This document shows, piece after piece, positions 1-5,333 of a stretch of 5,333 bases of DNA. The position numbers were made by a program, and so were the translations under genes. The DNA is from an uncultured Lysobacterales bacterium (GTDB lineage: Bacteria; Pseudomonadota; Gammaproteobacteria; Xanthomonadales; SZUA-36). The first letter of the stretch is position 1, and every line of letters begins with the position of its first letter. The notes under the pieces were generated by a model. That model saw nothing but the letters and a program-made list of their open reading frames with translations. It searched no databases and was not told the DNA's origin. The DNA lies in assembly GCA_937974465.1 (NCBI GenBank), contig CALJWY010000077.1:1-5333 (forward strand), read 5' to 3'.

Positions 1-1
1 G

Positions 2-118
2 CGAGCATACCTGTCACTGGGTGATCGGGAAGCCTCGAAATCGATGCTGGATGAAGTGATGAAAAATGGCAATGAGGCGCAACGGGCAGAAGCCAAGCAG
101 ATGCTGGACGAAATCTGA
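2..118 (+). CDS. fimV: FimV-like protein, C-terminal end (partial, 5' end outside window)
   Basis: Only the last 38 codons are present, read in frame from base 2 to the TGA at 116-118. The peptide contains AYLSLGD, then LDEVM, then GNEAQRAEA and ends MLDEI. This is the helical, TPR-like pattern of the conserved C-terminal domain of FimV-family proteins. FimV of Pseudomonas is a large inner-membrane, peptidoglycan-binding (LysM) protein that places polar machinery and supports type IV pilus assembly and twitching; none of those upstream domains can be seen here. The position directly before truA supports the call, because fimV-truA is a conserved pair in Pseudomonas and relatives. The fragment is short, so another TPR-type protein is possible, but motif and context agree. 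Confidence 0.78.
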   Translation, partial: RAYLSLGDREASKSMLDEVMKNGNEAQRAEAKQMLDEI

Positions 119-199
119 GTCATGACTGGCTGGCTTGTACACCATATTAATATCCGGGTTTGGTCGTAAGCCTTCTATACCCTGTAAGGGCATGTATGT
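119..199. other. fimV-truA intergenic spacer
   Basis: This 81-base gap is the longest non-coding stretch in the window. It holds a perfect 10-base AT palindrome, ATATTAATAT, at 144-153, and a short inverted repeat at 180-190 that overlaps the truA ribosome binding site. Possible -10 hexamers (TATACC at 176-181, TAATAT at 148-153) have no matching -35 at normal spacing. No GC-rich stem followed by a T-run is present, so no intrinsic terminator for fimV is supported. truA may be read through from fimV or use a weak or factor-dependent promoter that cannot be recognised by eye. Confidence 0.6.
184..190 (+). promoter_or_regulatory. truA ribosome binding site, overlapped by a small inverted repeat
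   Basis: The sequence GTAAGGG gives an AAGGG Shine-Dalgarno core (186-190), 9 bases before the ATG at 200. It lies in the imperfect palindrome CCCT-GTA-AGGG (180-190), which could form a 4-bp hairpin hiding the core; a stem this short is probably weak. Three ATGs in three frames follow at 192, 196 and 200. Only the one at 200 opens truA. Confidence 0.6.
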
Positions 200-991
200 A
201 TGCGTTATGCACTCGGAATTGAATATGACGGTACGGCATTTTTTGGCTGGCAGAGACAAAGCCACGCGCCCTCTGTTCAGCAGAGTGTCGAAGACGCACT
301 CGCGGTTGTAGCCAATCACCCCGTAACAGTAACCTGCGCGGGACGCACCGATACCGGTGTGCATGCCCGCGGACAGGTTGTGCACTTTGACAGCCCGTCG
401 GAACGTTCCGACCGGCAGTGGATACTGGGTATCAACTCGAACCTGCCCGATCCGGTTCGGGTCATGTGGGTGCGTGCCGTTGATGACAGTTTTCATGCCC
501 GATTTGGCGCGTTTTCACGCAGTTACCGCTACAGCATCATGAATCGTTGGGTACGTCCTGCAATCGGTGTTTCCTATTATGGCTGGTGCCGGAATGCCCT
601 GAACGAAAAACATATGAACGAAGCAGCACAGAAGTTGCTTGGCAAGCATGACTTCAGTGCATTTCGCTCGGCCGGTTGTTCGGCCCAGCATGCCATTCGT
701 GAAGTCACAGCAATTACCGTAGTACGAAATGGCGACGTTATTGATATCGACATTACCGCCAATGCGTTTCTCTACCACATGGTGCGCAATATCGTGGGTA
801 GCCTGATATCCGTTGGCCTTGGTGAGCAAACGGTAGAGTGGTTTGACAAAATATTTGCAGGCCGTGACCGGGCGCTTGCCGGGGTTACAGCAGAATCACA
901 AGGTTTGTACTTTATGAATGTGCGCTATGACCCCAAGTATGCACTACCTGACAGAGAAAAGGCTTTCCCATACGAATCAACCGGTCCATGA
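200..991 (+). CDS. truA: tRNA pseudouridine(38-40) synthase TruA
   Basis: TruA converts uridine to pseudouridine at positions 38, 39 and 40 of the anticodon stem-loop of many tRNAs, acting in the cytoplasm as a homodimer. The 263-residue length is normal for the family. The N-terminus carries the IEYDGTAFFGWQRQ signature (residues 7-20). The catalytic motif GRTDTGVHA is at 48-56, with the nucleophile Asp51. SYRYSIMNR (108-116) is the conserved Tyr/Arg region, and FLYHMVRNIVG (190-200) is the second-half core motif. The C-terminus has the expected GLYFMNVRY (235-243). The ATG at 200 is chosen because it sits 9 bases after an AAGGG site and gives the standard MRYALGIEYDG start. The stop overlaps the trpF start by four bases (ATGA, 988-991). 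In many proteobacteria truA lies between fimV and trpF, as here. No key residue is missing. Confidence 0.97.
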   Translation: MRYALGIEYDGTAFFGWQRQSHAPSVQQSVEDALAVVANHPVTVTCAGRTDTGVHARGQVVHFDSPSERSDRQWILGINSNLPDPVRVMWVRAVDDSFHARFGAFSRSYRYSIMNRWVRPAIGVSYYGWCRNALNEKHMNEAAQKLLGKHDFSAFRSAGCSAQHAIREVTAITVVRNGDVIDIDITANAFLYHMVRNIVGSLISVGLGEQTVEWFDKIFAGRDRALAGVTAESQGLYFMNVRYDPKYALPDREKAFPYESTGP

Positions 992-1632
992 ACAGGGTAT
1001 TGGTAAAAATCTGTGGCTTGACCCGTGAAGAAGATGTTATTTCAGCGCTTGAGTGCGGTGCCGATGCCATAGGTTTTGTATTCACACAAAGCCCCCGGCA
1101 GATCACAATTGAGACAGCCGTCCGCCTGGCCGCACTGGTCCCTGCTGAGGTTTTGCGTATTGGGCTTTTTCTCAATCAGCCAAGATCTGAGATTGAGCAG
1201 GTCCTCGATGCGGTGACATTGGACGTGTTGCAGTTTCACGGCAACGAAACCGAGGCGGATTGCCTTGGATTTGATATACCATGGCTGAAGGCAGTGGCCA
1301 TGACAGATATCGATTCGGCAAGGCAGGCTGAGAAGGATTACCCGAACGCCAAGGGCTTGCTGCTCGATAGCCACACCCCGGGCGGGCAGGGCGGTAGTGG
1401 CAAGGTATTTGACTGGTCGTTGATCAGGCCGCTTGGGATGCCGGTCTGGCTGGCTGGCGGGTTAACAGAGGCGAACGTGGCCGGGGCGATAAAATCGGTC
1501 AGACCCTATGCGGTTGATGTGTCCAGCGGTGTTGAGTCCGCACCGGGAATCAAAGATCCAAACAGGATGGCAGCCTTCATAGAGGCCGTCAGAGAAATTG
1601 ACAATGAAACAGGACGTGGCAGTAAAACATGA
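988..1632 (+). CDS. trpF: phosphoribosylanthranilate isomerase TrpF
   Basis: TrpF performs the Amadori rearrangement of N-(5'-phosphoribosyl)anthranilate to CdRP in tryptophan synthesis, as a cytoplasmic (beta/alpha)8 barrel. The 214-residue product is a stand-alone isomerase of usual size, not the TrpC-TrpF fusion of Escherichia coli. The catalytic cysteine is in VKICGLT (Cys9) and the catalytic aspartate in LLLDS (Asp127). The substrate-carboxylate Arg motif SPRQI is at 35-39. The phosphate-binding segments GGSGKVFDW (135-143), LAGGL (155-159) and DVSSGVE (177-183) are intact. The ATG at 988 overlaps the truA stop and has no Shine-Dalgarno within normal distance; the nearest purine-rich run (GAAAAGG) is about 25 bases upstream. 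Initiation is therefore probably coupled to termination on truA. Its stop overlaps trpB in the same way (1629-1632). Confidence 0.97.
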   Translation: MNRVLVKICGLTREEDVISALECGADAIGFVFTQSPRQITIETAVRLAALVPAEVLRIGLFLNQPRSEIEQVLDAVTLDVLQFHGNETEADCLGFDIPWLKAVAMTDIDSARQAEKDYPNAKGLLLDSHTPGGQGGSGKVFDWSLIRPLGMPVWLAGGLTEANVAGAIKSVRPYAVDVSSGVESAPGIKDPNRMAAFIEAVREIDNETGRGSKT

Positions 1633-2834
1633 CGATTAAACAACCCGGGAAACCGGACCAACTTGGACATTTTGGCGAATTTGGCGGAAGTTTCGTTTCC
1701 GAGACCCTGATGCATGCACTCGAAGAGTTGCGTGAGGCCTATGGCCGTTGGCGACAGGATGAGGAGTTTATCCGGCGCATGGATGAAGATCTCGCGAATT
1801 ATGTCGGTCGCCCATCACCGATATATTACGCGGCGCGCTATACAGAGGCAGCGGGCGGAGCCCGGATATACCTGAAAAGAGAAGACCTGAATCATACCGG
1901 TGCGCATAAGATCAATAACACCATGGGGCAGGGCTTGCTGGCCCACTACATGGGTAAAAAACGCGTTATTGCCGAGACCGGCGCCGGACAGCATGGTGTC
2001 GCCTCCGCGACTGTGGCAGCGCGGCTTAACCAGTCCTGCCGCGTGTATATGGGTGATGTCGATATTCAGCGACAGGCTATCAATGTTTTCAGAATGCGTT
2101 TGCTGGGGGCCGAGGTGACCGGTGTTTCGTCCGGTTCTGCAACGCTGAAAGATGCTCTCAACGAGGCGATGCGCGACTGGGTAACCAATGTCGATGATAC
2201 TTTTTACATCATAGGCACGGTTGCGGGTCCGCATCCGTATCCTGAAATGGTCAGAGATTTTAATGCTGTGGTGGGTCGTGAAGCCCGACGCCAGATGCTG
2301 GAGTTGGGTGACAGCCTGCCAGATGCCCTGGTTGCCTGTGTTGGGGGTGGATCCAATGCAATTGGCCTGTTCCATCCATTTTTAGAGGATGCCGGGGTGA
2401 AAATGTACGGTGTCGAGGCAGCGGGGCGCGGTCTGGAAACCGGTGAGCACGCCGCATCTTTATGTGCCGGAAGACCCGGTGTATTGCATGGTTGCAGGAC
2501 CTACCTGCTGGATGATAATCGCGGTCAGATTCGTCACACACACTCGGTTTCTGCAGGTCTTGACTATCCTGGTGTCGGCCCCGAACACGCCTGGTTGAAA
2601 GACACGGGTCGCGCAGACTATGTGAGTGTGACCGATGATGAAGCACTCGCAGCATTTCACCAGTTAACGCGCCTGGAAGGCATCATGCCGGCGCTCGAAA
2701 GTAGCCATGCGCTGGCCTACGGTTTCAAACTTGCAGCTTCAATGCGACCGGACCAAAAGGTGCTGATTAATCTCTCCGGAAGGGGTGACAAGGATGTCCA
2801 GACCGTGGCCGAAATTGAAGGGTTAAGCTTATGA
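1629..2834 (+). CDS. trpB: tryptophan synthase beta chain TrpB
   Basis: TrpB is the PLP-dependent subunit that condenses indole with L-serine to give L-tryptophan, in an alpha2beta2 complex with TrpA. The 401-residue length is typical of the classical TrpB1 type. The N-terminus has LGHFGEFGGSFVSETL. The PLP-binding lysine is Lys94 in HTGAHKINN (89-97). The catalytic glutamate (Salmonella Glu109 equivalent) is Glu116 in AETGAGQHG. The phosphate-gripping glycine loop GGGSNAIG is at 239-246, and the cofactor-ring serine is Ser383 in NLSGRGDKD. The segment SAGLDYPGVGPEH (308-320) is the usual one. The start at 1629 forms an ATGA overlap with trpF; a weak AGGA (1611-1614) lies 14 bases upstream, longer than ideal, so coupling to trpF translation is likely. 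Cys289 in LHGCRTY sits at a position that is variable in the family and is not a defect. Confidence 0.98.
   Translation: MTIKQPGKPDQLGHFGEFGGSFVSETLMHALEELREAYGRWRQDEEFIRRMDEDLANYVGRPSPIYYAARYTEAAGGARIYLKREDLNHTGAHKINNTMGQGLLAHYMGKKRVIAETGAGQHGVASATVAARLNQSCRVYMGDVDIQRQAINVFRMRLLGAEVTGVSSGSATLKDALNEAMRDWVTNVDDTFYIIGTVAGPHPYPEMVRDFNAVVGREARRQMLELGDSLPDALVACVGGGSNAIGLFHPFLEDAGVKMYGVEAAGRGLETGEHAASLCAGRPGVLHGCRTYLLDDNRGQIRHTHSVSAGLDYPGVGPEHAWLKDTGRADYVSVTDDEALAAFHQLTRLEGIMPALESSHALAYGFKLAASMRPDQKVLINLSGRGDKDVQTVAEIEGLSL
2817..2822 (+). promoter_or_regulatory. trpA ribosome binding site inside the trpB 3' end
   Basis: GAAGGG, within the last codons of trpB, lies 8 bases before the trpA ATG at 2831. 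It is the best-placed Shine-Dalgarno among the three overlapping junctions, so trpA can probably recruit ribosomes directly as well as by coupling to trpB. Confidence 0.65.
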
Positions 2835-3643
2835 GCCAAAGAATTTCGCTATGTTTCGAGCGCGCCGGGGAGCGGGGAAGGAAATTACTCGTTCCATTTA
2901 TCACTGCCGGTGACCCGGACCCCGGCTGGACCGTTGCACTGATGCATGCATTGGTGGCTGGCGGCGCTGATATGATTGAACTGGGTGTGCCATTCTCAGA
3001 CCCGATGGCTGATGGCCCGGTAATCCAGCTAGCCAGCGAAAGGGCGATTGCGAAAAATGTTGACCTGACCGCCGTTCTGGAAATGGTAAGCGAATTCCGG
3101 CAGGCGGATACGGACACCCCCGTTATTTTGATGGGCTATATGAACCCCATTGAGCGATATGGCCAGGCTAAATTTCCAGGTGATGCGAAGAATGCCGGCG
3201 TGGATGGCTTATTGCTGGTGGATTGTCCGCCCGAAGAACGGGGCGACCTTGGCCTGGCATTGGACGAGGCTGGCCTGGATGGAATTTGCCTGATCGCGCC
3301 CACGACGACGCGGGAACGGGTTGAAAAAATTGCTGGGATTGCGAGTGGGTTTATTTACTACGTTTCACTCAAGGGGATTACCGGGGCCGGTGATCAGGGT
3401 TTGCCCGAGTTGGCAGGGCCGGTCGGGCAGATCAGGGAATTTAGTGATTTACCCATTGCTGTCGGGTTTGGTATCAAGAACGCTGCAACTGCCGCCAACG
3501 TTGCTCTGCATGCAGATGCGTGTGTGATTGGCAGTGCACTGGTGGAAACACTTGCTGTGACCAGTTCCAGGGAGGAAGCCTGCGCCGCAGCCAAGGCATT
3601 TGTTGCACCGGTGCGTGAGTCATTGGACAATATGCTTAAATAG
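2831..3643 (+). CDS. trpA: tryptophan synthase alpha chain TrpA
   Basis: TrpA cleaves indole-3-glycerol phosphate to indole and glyceraldehyde 3-phosphate and passes indole through a tunnel to TrpB. The 270-residue product has the normal barrel length. The catalytic acids are Glu50 in IELGVPFSDP and Asp61 in MADGPVIQ, matching Glu49 and Asp60 of the Salmonella and Escherichia enzymes. Other family motifs are PFITAGDP (22-29), GYMNP (102-106), VDCPPEE (130-136), APTTTRERV (156-164), the mobile loop VSLKGITGA with Thr184, VGFGI (211-215) and GSALVE (234-239). Its ATG overlaps the trpB stop (ATGA, 2831-2834), matching the equimolar subunits needed. Cys132 in VDCPPEE occupies a position often held by Tyr or Leu, which is a mild variation. 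A 38-base gap without a terminator follows before accD. Confidence 0.98.
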   Translation: MSQRISLCFERAGERGRKLLVPFITAGDPDPGWTVALMHALVAGGADMIELGVPFSDPMADGPVIQLASERAIAKNVDLTAVLEMVSEFRQADTDTPVILMGYMNPIERYGQAKFPGDAKNAGVDGLLLVDCPPEERGDLGLALDEAGLDGICLIAPTTTRERVEKIAGIASGFIYYVSLKGITGAGDQGLPELAGPVGQIREFSDLPIAVGFGIKNAATAANVALHADACVIGSALVETLAVTSSREEACAAAKAFVAPVRESLDNMLK

Positions 3644-3681
3644 CACCTACCAAATAACGGTAAAGACAGGAAACGCACTAT
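3644..3681 (+). promoter_or_regulatory. trpA-accD spacer with accD ribosome binding site
   Basis: The 38-base spacer contains AGGAAA at 3668-3673, whose AGGA core lies 10 bases before the accD ATG at 3682, so accD has its own ribosome binding site. There is no stem-loop plus T-run, so transcription probably continues from trpA. No strong promoter is visible within the spacer. Confidence 0.55.
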
Positions 3682-4572
3682 ATGAGCTGGTTTCATAAAT
3701 TAAGGCCTTCAAAGATTCGTACCGAAGGCGGTAACAAGCGCAATGTGCCCGAGGGTCTTTGGACCAAGTGTGCGGTATGTACCGCCGTTTTGTATCGGCC
3801 TGAACTGGAGAGAAATCTCCAGGTATGCCCCAAGTGTGGCCACCATATGCGGGTTGGTGCGCGCGACCGTCTGGAACAGTTTCTTGACCCGGGCGAGCGC
3901 AGGGAGATTGCCAAGGGTCTGGAATCTCTCGACGTGTTGCGTTTCAAGGACAGTAAAAAATACAAGGACCGGATTTCAGCAGCGCAAAAGAAAACCGGTG
4001 AAACCGACGCAATCATCGCGATGGCGGGACAGTTGAAGGGTGCTGATATCATTGCATGTGCCTTTGAGTTCGGGTTTATGGGTGGCTCCATGGGGTCCGT
4101 GGTGGGCGAGAAATTCGCCCGCGCAGGACAAGAAAGTTTGCGCATGAAAGCACCCCTCGTATGTTTCTCAGCCAGCGGCGGGGCACGCATGCAGGAAGGC
4201 CTGCTGTCATTGATGCAAATGGCCAAGACCAGTGCCATTCTTGCGAAACTGAGTGAGGCGGGCATCCCGTACATATCGGTTTTGACGCATCCAACAACCG
4301 GCGGCGTGTCTGCCAGCCTGGGCATGTTGGGCGATATCAATGTTGCTGAGCCTCTCGCACAAATTGGTTTCGCAGGTCCCCGTGTAATTGAACAGACGGT
4401 TCGTGAAAAGCTGCCGGAAGGCTTTCAGCGCAGTGAGTTTCTGTTGCAAAAAGGCGCGATAGACATGATCGTAGACCGTCGCAATATGCGCGATGAGATT
4501 GGTTCAATCCTGGCATTGCTGAGTTCCGGCAGTATGCCAAAACCGGTTAGCGGCGAACTGTTGGAGAGTTGA
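3682..4572 (+). CDS. accD: acetyl-CoA carboxylase carboxyltransferase subunit beta AccD
   Basis: AccD pairs with AccA as the carboxyltransferase half of acetyl-CoA carboxylase, moving the carboxyl group from biotinyl-BCCP to acetyl-CoA to make malonyl-CoA for fatty acid synthesis. The 296-residue product has the N-terminal four-cysteine zinc ribbon Cys30-x2-Cys33 and Cys49-x2-Cys52, the spacing seen in Escherichia coli AccD. The crotonase-fold carboxyltransferase domain follows, with FMGGSMGSVVGEKF (132-145), FSASGGARMQEG (162-173), HPTTGGVSASL (203-213), FAGPRVIEQT (230-239) and GAIDMIVDRR (258-267). In E. coli the zinc domain also binds accD and accA mRNA to repress their translation; the intact ribbon is compatible with that, but it is not shown here. 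The start has an AGGA site 10 bases upstream and gives the typical MSWFHKL opening. accA is not in the window, as is usual for gammaproteobacteria. Confidence 0.98.
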   Translation: MSWFHKLRPSKIRTEGGNKRNVPEGLWTKCAVCTAVLYRPELERNLQVCPKCGHHMRVGARDRLEQFLDPGERREIAKGLESLDVLRFKDSKKYKDRISAAQKKTGETDAIIAMAGQLKGADIIACAFEFGFMGGSMGSVVGEKFARAGQESLRMKAPLVCFSASGGARMQEGLLSLMQMAKTSAILAKLSEAGIPYISVLTHPTTGGVSASLGMLGDINVAEPLAQIGFAGPRVIEQTVREKLPEGFQRSEFLLQKGAIDMIVDRRNMRDEIGSILALLSSGSMPKPVSGELLES

Positions 4573-4599
4573 CTTTCAAGCCAGTTTTTGTGAATCAGC

Positions 4600-5333
4600 A
4601 TGAATCTTGACAGGTGGCTGGCACTGCTCGAACAGCGCCATCCGCGCGCGATAGATCTCGGACTTGAAAGGTGTGGTGCGGTCTATCGTCGCCTGGGTTC
4701 CCCAAGGCCTGCACGGCAAGTATTCACAGTGGCGGGCACCAATGGTAAAGGCTCGACCGTTGCCTACGTGGCGGCATTGTGTGCTGCTACGGGTCAGCGC
4801 TACGGAACCTACACGTCCCCCCATATTCTGCATTTTAATGAACGAATCACCGTGATGGGTGTGCCGGTATCTGACAGCTGCCTTGTTGCCGCATTTGAGC
4901 GGGTGGAGATCGCCCGGGAAAGCGAGTCCCTAACCTATTTTGAGTTCACAACTCTCGCCGGCCTGCTTATTCTCAATGAGTCCGGGCTGGAATATGCAGT
5001 CCTTGAGGTTGGGCTGGGTGGACGACTGGACACGGTTAACCTGGTTGACGCCGATTGCGTGGTGATTACACCGATAGGCCTGGACCACCAGGATTTTCTG
5101 GGGCCAGACCTGGATTCCATTGCCAAAGAGAAAGCAGGAGTGATACGGGCCGGAAGGCCGGTGGTTTGTACGGAAAATCAGCCACCTGCACCCATTTTGC
5201 AAATTTCTGCACAGATGGCGGCACCGGTGTTCCGGCGTGGTATCGAATTTGACCTTGCACAGCAGCCGGATCAAGGCGGTATCCTGTTGTTCTCAATGGA
5301 TGGTCGCTCAATGCTGGTATCGCCACCGGTCAT
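4600..5333 (+). CDS. folC: bifunctional dihydrofolate synthase / folylpolyglutamate synthase FolC (partial, 3' end outside window)
   Basis: FolC is an ATP-dependent Mur-ligase-type enzyme that adds L-glutamate to dihydropteroate and then further glutamates to tetrahydrofolate. The frame is open to the window edge: 244 whole codons plus two bases, a little over half of a usual enzyme of about 420-440 residues. Visible motifs are the N-terminal HPRAIDLGLER (14-24), the ATP P-loop GTNGKGS (46-52), YTSPHILHFNERI (71-83), FEFTTLAGL (114-122), EVGLGGRLDTVN (136-147), TPIGLDHQDFLG (157-168) and AKEKAGVIR (175-183). Lys178 is the likely counterpart of the carbamylated metal-site lysine of E. coli FolC. 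The ATG at 4600 is the only sensible start, because an in-frame TGA lies at 4591-4593. No clear Shine-Dalgarno precedes it. The 27-base gap after accD and the conserved accD-folC order indicate one operon. Confidence 0.96.
   Translation, partial: MNLDRWLALLEQRHPRAIDLGLERCGAVYRRLGSPRPARQVFTVAGTNGKGSTVAYVAALCAATGQRYGTYTSPHILHFNERITVMGVPVSDSCLVAAFERVEIARESESLTYFEFTTLAGLLILNESGLEYAVLEVGLGGRLDTVNLVDADCVVITPIGLDHQDFLGPDLDSIAKEKAGVIRAGRPVVCTENQPPAPILQISAQMAAPVFRRGIEFDLAQQPDQGGILLFSMDGRSMLVSPPV

Noticed and set aside
135..181. Possible truA promoter (TTGTAC at 135-140, TATACC at 176-181).
   Set aside because: The two hexamers are about 35 bases apart and neither has a partner at 15-19 bases, so no sigma-70 promoter is supported.
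14..496. A 160-codon open frame on the - strand opposite the start of truA.
   Set aside because: It lies antisense to a clearly conserved truA and fimV end, has no recognisable domain, and is best explained as a shadow of codon bias on the + strand. The same applies to the long - strand frames opposite trpB (1815-2375), accD (3693-4340) and folC (4930-5274).
1380..1394. G-rich stretch with three GGG runs and a GG in trpF, resembling a G-quadruplex motif.
   Set aside because: It encodes the conserved glycine-rich phosphate-binding loop of TrpF (PGGQGGSG), so protein sequence explains it. The fourth run is only two bases.
3603..3631. Possible promoter for accD at the trpA 3' end (TTGCAC, 17 bases, GACAAT).
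   Set aside because: The hexamers match consensus at only 3 of 6 and 4 of 6 positions and lie within coding sequence, a level expected by chance.
1..5333. Search for a novel system, mobile element, CRISPR array, tRNA or foreign island.
   Set aside because: Every stretch is accounted for by six well-known conserved genes, a fimV tail and short spacers. No direct repeats, terminal inverted repeats or atypical composition were seen.

Overview
This window is a compact housekeeping segment of a proteobacterial chromosome. All genes lie on the + strand and coding density is close to complete. The order is fimV (3' end) - truA - trpF - trpB - trpA - accD - folC (5' part). It matches a known conserved neighbourhood: Pseudomonas has fimV-truA-trpF-accD-folC, and other gamma- and betaproteobacteria carry trpBA between trpF and accD. 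The FimV-type tail, the AccD zinc-finger and carboxyltransferase sequence, and moderate GC content suggest a gammaproteobacterium. A betaproteobacterium cannot be excluded, and genus cannot be named from sequence alone.

Layout. Positions 2-118 hold the last 38 codons of a FimV-like protein. An 81-base spacer (119-199) with no convincing promoter or terminator leads to truA (200-991, tRNA pseudouridine synthase I). Next come trpF (988-1632, phosphoribosylanthranilate isomerase), trpB (1629-2834, tryptophan synthase beta) and trpA (2831-3643, tryptophan synthase alpha). truA, trpF, trpB and trpA are joined by three identical 4-base ATGA stop/start overlaps. After 38 bases comes accD (3682-4572, acetyl-CoA carboxylase carboxyltransferase beta subunit). 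After 27 more bases comes folC (4600 to the window edge, folylpolyglutamate/dihydrofolate synthase), which is cut by the window end after 244 codons.

How the genes work together. TrpF, TrpB and TrpA catalyse the isomerase step and the final two-reaction step of tryptophan synthesis; the indole-glycerol-phosphate synthase step between them (trpC) and trpE/G/D are not in this window. TrpA and TrpB form one channelling complex, which suits their translational coupling. truA (tRNA modification), accD (fatty acid synthesis) and folC (folate metabolism) are unrelated in pathway but are probably co-transcribed. No trp leader peptide, attenuator or clear operator is visible before trpF, so tryptophan-specific local control is not evident.

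All visible catalytic and binding motifs are intact. There is no gene-free stretch longer than 81 bases. I saw no RNA gene, mobile element, CRISPR array or foreign-looking island. I do not see an undescribed biological system here; the findings are modest points about translation initiation and operon architecture.
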